This document shows positions 59,956-64,000 of a DNA stretch of 64,000 nt, in pieces (position 1 is the stretch's first letter; each line of letters opens with the position of its first letter). The position numbers were made by a program, and so were the translations under genes. Below the pieces are notes generated by a model. It made no database searches, had not been told where the DNA came from, and saw nothing but the letters and a program-made list of their open reading frames with translations. The stretch comes from Methylobacterium sp. UNC378MF (GTDB taxonomy: Bacteria; Pseudomonadota; Alphaproteobacteria; Rhizobiales; Beijerinckiaceae), in assembly GCF_900103195.1 (NCBI RefSeq), contig NZ_FMWU01000032.1, positions 1 through 64,000 on the forward strand. Reading direction: 5' to 3'.

Positions 59956-62022
59956 TCAGGCGCCGGCATGGAAGAAGTCGTAGACCGCCCGCGCAGTGGC
60001 GGCGTTGACGCCCGGGGTCTTGGCCAGATCCTCGAAGGCGGCGCTCTGGATCGCCTTCACCGTCCCGAAGTGATGCAGCAGCGCGCGTTTGCGGCTCGGC
60101 CCGATTCCGGCGATCTCGTCCAAGGGGTTCCTCACCATCTCACGCTTCCGCTTGGCTCGATGGCTGCCGATGGCGAAGCGGTGCGCCTCGTCGCGGAGCC
60201 GCTGCACGAAGTAGAGCGTCGGATCGCGCGGCGGAAGCTTGAAGGGCGGCCGACCGGGCACGAAAAACGTCTCGCGCCCGGCATCCCGGTCGCGGCCCTT
60301 CGCGACGCCGATCAGCGGTACTCCCGAGACGCCGACCTCTTCCAGCGCCGCCCGCGCGGCATCGAGCTGGCCCTTGCCGCCGTCGATCAGCACGAGGTCC
60401 GGCCAGGCTGGAAACGCCTCGCTCTCCTCCGCCGGGGCCGGACCTGGCTCCGGCGCGCCGCCCTCGGCGGCCGCCGCATTCGCCTCGCGCTCGGTCCTCG
60501 GCGCCTCCTTCACGAGCCGCTTGAAGCGTCGCTGCAGCACCTCGCGCATCATGCCGTAATCGTCGCCCGGGGTGAGATCCTCGGACTTGATGTTGAACGT
60601 GCGGTAATGCGTCTTCATGAAGCCCGTCGGGCCGGCGACGATCATGCCCCCGACCGCGTTCGTGCCCATGATGTGCGAATTGTCGTAGACCTCGATTCGG
60701 CGCGGCGTTCGGTCGAGTGCGAAGGCCTGGCCGAGGGCTGTCAGCAGCTTGCCCTGGGAGGCCGTGTCGGCCAGGCGCCGGGCCAGGGCTTCCTTGGCGT
60801 TGCGCTGGGCGTAGTCGACGAGGTTCTTCCGCTCGCCGCGGCTCGGCCTGTGGATCTCGACCCGGTACTCCACGCGGCTCGACAGCGCCGCCGCCACCAG
60901 CTCGGCATCCTCGATCGTGTGGCTCGTCAGCACGGTCCGCGGCGCCGGCTTGTCGTCGTAGAACTGGCCGATGAACGAGCCCAGCACCTCGTCGGGGGTC
61001 ATGGTCCGGTCGGCCTTCGGGAAATACGCGCGGTTGCCCCAGTTCTGGAAGTTCCGGAAGAAGAACACCTCGATGCAGAACTGGCCGGCCTGCTCGTCGA
61101 GGGCGAACACGTCCGCCTCCTCGACGCCCTGCGTGTTGACCCCCTGAACGCCCTGGATCGCCGAGAGCGCGGCGATCCGGTCCCGGAAGCGGGCGGCGCG
61201 CTCGAATTCCATCGCCTCCGAGGCTGCCTGCATCTCGGTGCGCATCCGGTCCTTCACGGCATTCGACTTGCCCGCCAGGAACGCACGGGCGGAATCCGCC
61301 ATCGCGGCGTAATCCTCCTTGGCGATCTCGCCGGTGCAGGGGCCGGAGCAGCGCTTGATCTGGTAGAGCAGACAGGGCCGGGTGCGGTTCTCGTAGTAGC
61401 TGTCGGTGCAGGTGCGCAGCAGGAAGGCGCGCTGCAGGGCGTTCACCGTCCGGTTCACCGCCCAGACGCTGGCGAAGGGGCCGTAATAGTTGCCCTTCCG
61501 GCGCCGGGCGCCCCGGTGCTTGACGATCTGCGGGGCCGGACCGTCGTCGGTGACCAGGATGTAGGGAAACGACTTGTCGTCCCGCATCAGCACGTTGAAG
61601 CGGGGCTTCAACTGCTTGATCAGGTTGGCTTCGAGAAGCAGGGCCTCGGTCTCGGTCGCGGTGGTGACGAACTCCATCGCCGCCGTCTGCGAGATCATCC
61701 GGGCGATGCGGTTGGAGTGCGCCTGGCCCCGCGCGTAGGAGCCGACCCGCGCCTTCAGGTTCTTGGCCTTGCCGACATAGAGGACGTCGCCGCGATGATC
61801 GAACATCCGGTAGACGCCGGGCGAGGTCGGCAGGGTCGACCAGAACCGGCGGATCACCTCGGTGCCGGCCTGGACGGCGCCCGGCTCAAAGTCGAAGTCG
61901 ATCTCCGGCGCCTCCGAATCGGGGAGGCCGGCTTCCGGCTCGTCGGCGGTCTCGTCCCGCTCGGCGTCCCGGCCGTCGTCGAAGGTGTCGGGGGGCAGGT
62001 CTGTCAGGGCTCTGCGGCTCAT
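59956..62022 (-). CDS. uvrC: UvrABC nucleotide excision repair subunit C
   Basis: A 688-residue endonuclease that cuts DNA on both sides of lesions with UvrB. It has a GIY-YIG domain (about residues 64-145, SPGVYRMFDHRGD and YVGKAKNLKARV), the UVR segment (AMEFERAARFRDRIAAL), an RNase H-like domain (VLIDGGKGQLDAARAALEEV) and a helix-hairpin-helix tail (IAGIGPSRKRALLHHFG). The N-terminus carries an extra acidic 55 residues, common in relatives. It follows the cheZ-like gene by 74 bases and precedes pgsA. No SOS box is seen upstream. Confidence 0.94.
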   Translation of the reverse strand: MSRRALTDLPPDTFDDGRDAERDETADEPEAGLPDSEAPEIDFDFEPGAVQAGTEVIRRFWSTLPTSPGVYRMFDHRGDVLYVGKAKNLKARVGSYARGQAHSNRIARMISQTAAMEFVTTATETEALLLEANLIKQLKPRFNVLMRDDKSFPYILVTDDGPAPQIVKHRGARRRKGNYYGPFASVWAVNRTVNALQRAFLLRTCTDSYYENRTRPCLLYQIKRCSGPCTGEIAKEDYAAMADSARAFLAGKSNAVKDRMRTEMQAASEAMEFERAARFRDRIAALSAIQGVQGVNTQGVEEADVFALDEQAGQFCIEVFFFRNFQNWGNRAYFPKADRTMTPDEVLGSFIGQFYDDKPAPRTVLTSHTIEDAELVAAALSSRVEYRVEIHRPSRGERKNLVDYAQRNAKEALARRLADTASQGKLLTALGQAFALDRTPRRIEVYDNSHIMGTNAVGGMIVAGPTGFMKTHYRTFNIKSEDLTPGDDYGMMREVLQRRFKRLVKEAPRTEREANAAAAEGGAPEPGPAPAEESEAFPAWPDLVLIDGGKGQLDAARAALEEVGVSGVPLIGVAKGRDRDAGRETFFVPGRPPFKLPPRDPTLYFVQRLRDEAHRFAIGSHRAKRKREMVRNPLDEIAGIGPSRKRALLHHFGTVKAIQSAAFEDLAKTPGVNAATARAVYDFFHAGA

Positions 62023-62096
62023 ACCGCAGATCTAAGCGTTCCGGACCGCCAGGGGGACCGGGGCGGCGACAAAAATCGCGCGCCCGGCCCGATCGG

Positions 62097-62813
62097 TCAA
62101 TCGAACAGCGAGTCGATGTCGCTCTGGTCCACGTGGCCGATATCGTGGTCGAGCTTGGGCCCGTTGAGGAGCGAGCTCTCGTCGTCCAGGGAGGTCGGCA
62201 CCGGCATGACGGTGATGAGCTCCTTGAAGCTGTCGAGCTCCGACCACGTGGCGATCAGTCGGTCGAGGTGCTCCTCGATGAACTTCATCACGCTGACGAT
62301 CTTGGTGATCCGCTGGCCGGTCAGGTCCTGGAAATTGCAGGCCTCGTAGGCGGTGATCACGCGCTCGAGGATCACGTCGACATGCGGCTTCACGCCGGGC
62401 GGCAGCGTCGCGGCGTTGAGCATGCCGGCGTGGCTCTCGATCTCCTCGATCGCGCCGAGCAGCTGCGTGGTGGCGCGCTCCGTCGAATCGACCACCGCAT
62501 CGAGTTCGTCGGCCGCACGCCGCATGCCCTTGCCGGTATTCTCGGTCCGGTGCAGCGTCGCCAGCTCCGACTTGGTGCGGGTGATCGCCTCCTTCATCAC
62601 GTCGAGTTCCGTGCGCATCGCCAGCGCCTCGTGCAGCTCGCGGCGACACGACTCGATGGTCTCGCTCGCGCTCATCTGCGTGACGCGGCGCAAGTCCTGG
62701 ATGGCGCTGAAGATTTCCTCGAGCCGCGCGCTCGATGCGGTGAGGCCTGGCTCAGGCGGGGGAGCCACGGCAAGCCCGAGGCTGTCTTCGATGCGATAGC
62801 GCTTCTGGGTCAT
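62097..62813 (-). CDS. cheZ: CheZ-like protein phosphatase
   Basis: A 238-residue helical protein. The phosphatase motif ACNFQDLTGQRITKIVSVMK (about residues 160-179) matches the CheZ catalytic helix with the Asp/Gln pair, and the C-terminal SDIDSLFD resembles the CheY-binding tail. It would dephosphorylate a CheY-like response regulator. The ATG at 62813 is preferred; the open frame upstream to 63056 is basic shadow. It leads the probable operon uvrC-pgsA-moaD and is not near che genes. Confidence 0.78.
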   Translation of the reverse strand: MTQKRYRIEDSLGLAVAPPPEPGLTASSARLEEIFSAIQDLRRVTQMSASETIESCRRELHEALAMRTELDVMKEAITRTKSELATLHRTENTGKGMRRAADELDAVVDSTERATTQLLGAIEEIESHAGMLNAATLPPGVKPHVDVILERVITAYEACNFQDLTGQRITKIVSVMKFIEEHLDRLIATWSELDSFKELITVMPVPTSLDDESSLLNGPKLDHDIGHVDQSDIDSLFD

Positions 62814-63082
62814 CGTCCGGGCGTGAGCGTTCGTGTTCGGTCGACGCAACTCTCTACCACATCGGTTAGCGGACTGTGACCGCCAAGCTTTTTCCGGGGC
62901 CTTGGCGCGTTCGATCGCGGGCGCGGCGCGCGGCTTAACCCGCGATTCACGCTGGCGCCGCCTGACGCCGGAGAGGCCGCGCTTCCGCAGCGATTCACCA
63001 CGTTCGTTCACCTGATTCGGTAAAATGCCGCGGGATTGTTCGCGGGCCGGGAGCACGAGCCCCGGCGCGGGAGCGTGCGGCG

Positions 63083-63874
63083 ATGCGGGGTTCAGTCCGA
63101 TTCGGAATGGGGGTGGCCGCGGCCGCGCTCGTCTTGTGCAGCCCGGTGCAGGCGCAACAGGCGCGCTACGCCGAGGGCGGCTACGGCGGCGGCCTGATCG
63201 AGTACCTCGTCACCGGCCAAGCGGGCGGGGACGGGCGCGCCTGGCCGCGGCGCTCCGCGGCGCCGCAGCGGGTCGCGGCCTATTCCGGCGACCTTATTCC
63301 GGCCGAGCCGGAGCCCGCCCAGGCCTACGGCCAAGCGTCTGGACAGGCCTATGGACAGGCTTACGGCGCGCCGCCCGCGGCCGTTTACGGAGCGCCCCAG
63401 GCGGATCCGAGCCGGATCGCCCGTGCGGTCGCACCCGAATACCAGCGCCAGGAAGTCGCCTTCGCGGGGCGGCAGAAGCCCGGCACGATCGTGATCGACA
63501 CCGCCGCCAAGCACCTCTATCTCGTGCAGGGCGGGCAGCGCGCCCTGCGCTACGGGATCGGCGTCGGCCGGCCCGGCTTCGCCTGGAGCGGACTCAAGAC
63601 GGTCAGCCGCAAGGCGGAGTGGCCGGACTGGACGCCGCCGCCCGAGATGCTCGCCCGCCGCCCCGATCTGCCGCGCCACATGGCCGGCGGGCCGGAGAAC
63701 CCGCTGGGCGCCCGCGCCCTGTATCTCGGCTCGTCGCTCTACCGCATCCACGGCACCAACGAGCCCAACACGATCGGGCAGTCTGTCTCGTCGGGCTGCA
63801 TCCGGATGATGAACGACGACGTCATCGACCTCTACGACCGCGTGCCGGTGGGCGCGCGCGTCGAGGTGCTCTGA
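63083..63874 (+). CDS. L,D-transpeptidase (YkuD domain)
   Basis: A 263-residue exported enzyme. A signal peptide (about residues 1-24, PVQAQ) precedes a linker with Gln/Ala/Tyr-Gly repeats (QAYGQASGQAYGQAYGAP) and a YkuD domain (about 125-262) with H223 in RIHGTNEPNTIG and C239 in SSGCIRMMNDD. It lacks a separate peptidoglycan-binding module, unlike the paralogue at 33694. It is divergent from the cheZ-like gene. Confidence 0.88.
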   Translation: MRGSVRFGMGVAAAALVLCSPVQAQQARYAEGGYGGGLIEYLVTGQAGGDGRAWPRRSAAPQRVAAYSGDLIPAEPEPAQAYGQASGQAYGQAYGAPPAAVYGAPQADPSRIARAVAPEYQRQEVAFAGRQKPGTIVIDTAAKHLYLVQGGQRALRYGIGVGRPGFAWSGLKTVSRKAEWPDWTPPPEMLARRPDLPRHMAGGPENPLGARALYLGSSLYRIHGTNEPNTIGQSVSSGCIRMMNDDVIDLYDRVPVGARVEVL

Positions 63875-63922
63875 GCGCCTGTCGGCGCCGCCCGATCGCG
63901 GGCCCGCCTCATCCGGATACGG

Positions 63923-63957
63923 GAAGGCCCGGCCGCGCCTGACGCGACCGGGCCTTC
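63923..63957 (+). terminator. Hairpin after the L,D-transpeptidase gene
   Basis: GAAGGCCCGG and CCGGGCCTTC form a perfect 10-bp stem with a 15-base loop, about 50 bases after the stop codon. There is no clear T tract. Confidence 0.55.
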
Positions 63958-64000
63958 TGCGTCTGAAGCCGGCTCGATCAGGTCCAGTCGCTGTCGTCGC

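Noticed and set aside
1..64000. tRNA, rRNA and CRISPR features
   Set aside because: I looked for T-loop type GGTTCGAATCC words, rRNA stretches and regularly spaced repeats by eye and found none; a tRNAscan and CRISPR search would settle this.

Overview
The window reads as a chromosomal segment of a Rhizobiales alphaproteobacterium, most likely Methylobacterium or a close relative. The evidence is a very high GC content with strongly GC3-biased codons, a plant-type glutamate-cysteine ligase, the alphaproteobacterial flagellin regulators FlaF and FlbT, an RcdA-like DUF1465 protein, a DUF6101 protein, a LexA box of the alphaproteobacterial type (GAAC-N7-GAAC), and UvrC-PgsA-MoaD in a row. I call 63 protein genes (several small or hypothetical), one degraded gene, one probable 6S RNA and several hairpin terminators. 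I see no rRNA, tRNA, CRISPR array, insertion sequence or recognisable prophage.

Layout. 1-1458: an unannotatable start, then a promoter overlapped by a perfect SOS box driving two unknown genes. 1468-10102: housekeeping (tRNA methyltransferase, DUF2007, polyprenyl diphosphate synthase, ispE, moeA, a class V aminotransferase) plus a MarR regulator divergent from a ClC-type chloride channel with CBS domains. 10234-20115: first surface polysaccharide locus with flippase, FemAB-like acyltransferase, two glycosyltransferases, a GH5 glycosidase, a polymerase/ligase-like membrane protein and a Wzc-like protein whose kinase half has lost its P-loop. 20441-22062: 6S RNA candidate, 5-formyl-THF cyclo-ligase and a YmdB-like phosphodiesterase. 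22266-29237: a MotA/ExbB-like plus OmpA-like pair, a degenerate chemoreceptor-tip protein, an ABC exporter, rpmE, a MetQ-like binding protein and an RcdA-like protein.

29417-33465: a four-gene copper-type locus, all on the minus strand: DUF2946, a YcnI-PCuAC fusion, a second DUF2946 and a TonB-dependent receptor. 33694-46520: envelope and metabolism genes (L,D-transpeptidase, Tat-exported phosphoesterase, PfpI, cold-shock protein, CysQ-like phosphatase, ubiA, rsmE, gshA, TusA-like, Nudix). 46523-52250: second polysaccharide locus (WecG-type transferase, Wzz/GumC, two glycosyltransferases with overlapping start/stop), preceded by selD and ccdA. 54301-58760: a phosphoesterase, small secreted or membrane proteins, convergent flaF/flbT, a short-chain dehydrogenase and an EamA transporter remnant beside a palindromic repeat. 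58977-63874: cheZ-like, uvrC, pgsA and moaD in one direction, then a second L,D-transpeptidase.

The most noteworthy items are the SOS-controlled unknown gene pair, the compact copper locus with its fused chaperone, the 6S RNA candidate, the pseudokinase-like Wzc and the convergent flaF/flbT pair. All functions are read from motifs and context; no database search was run.
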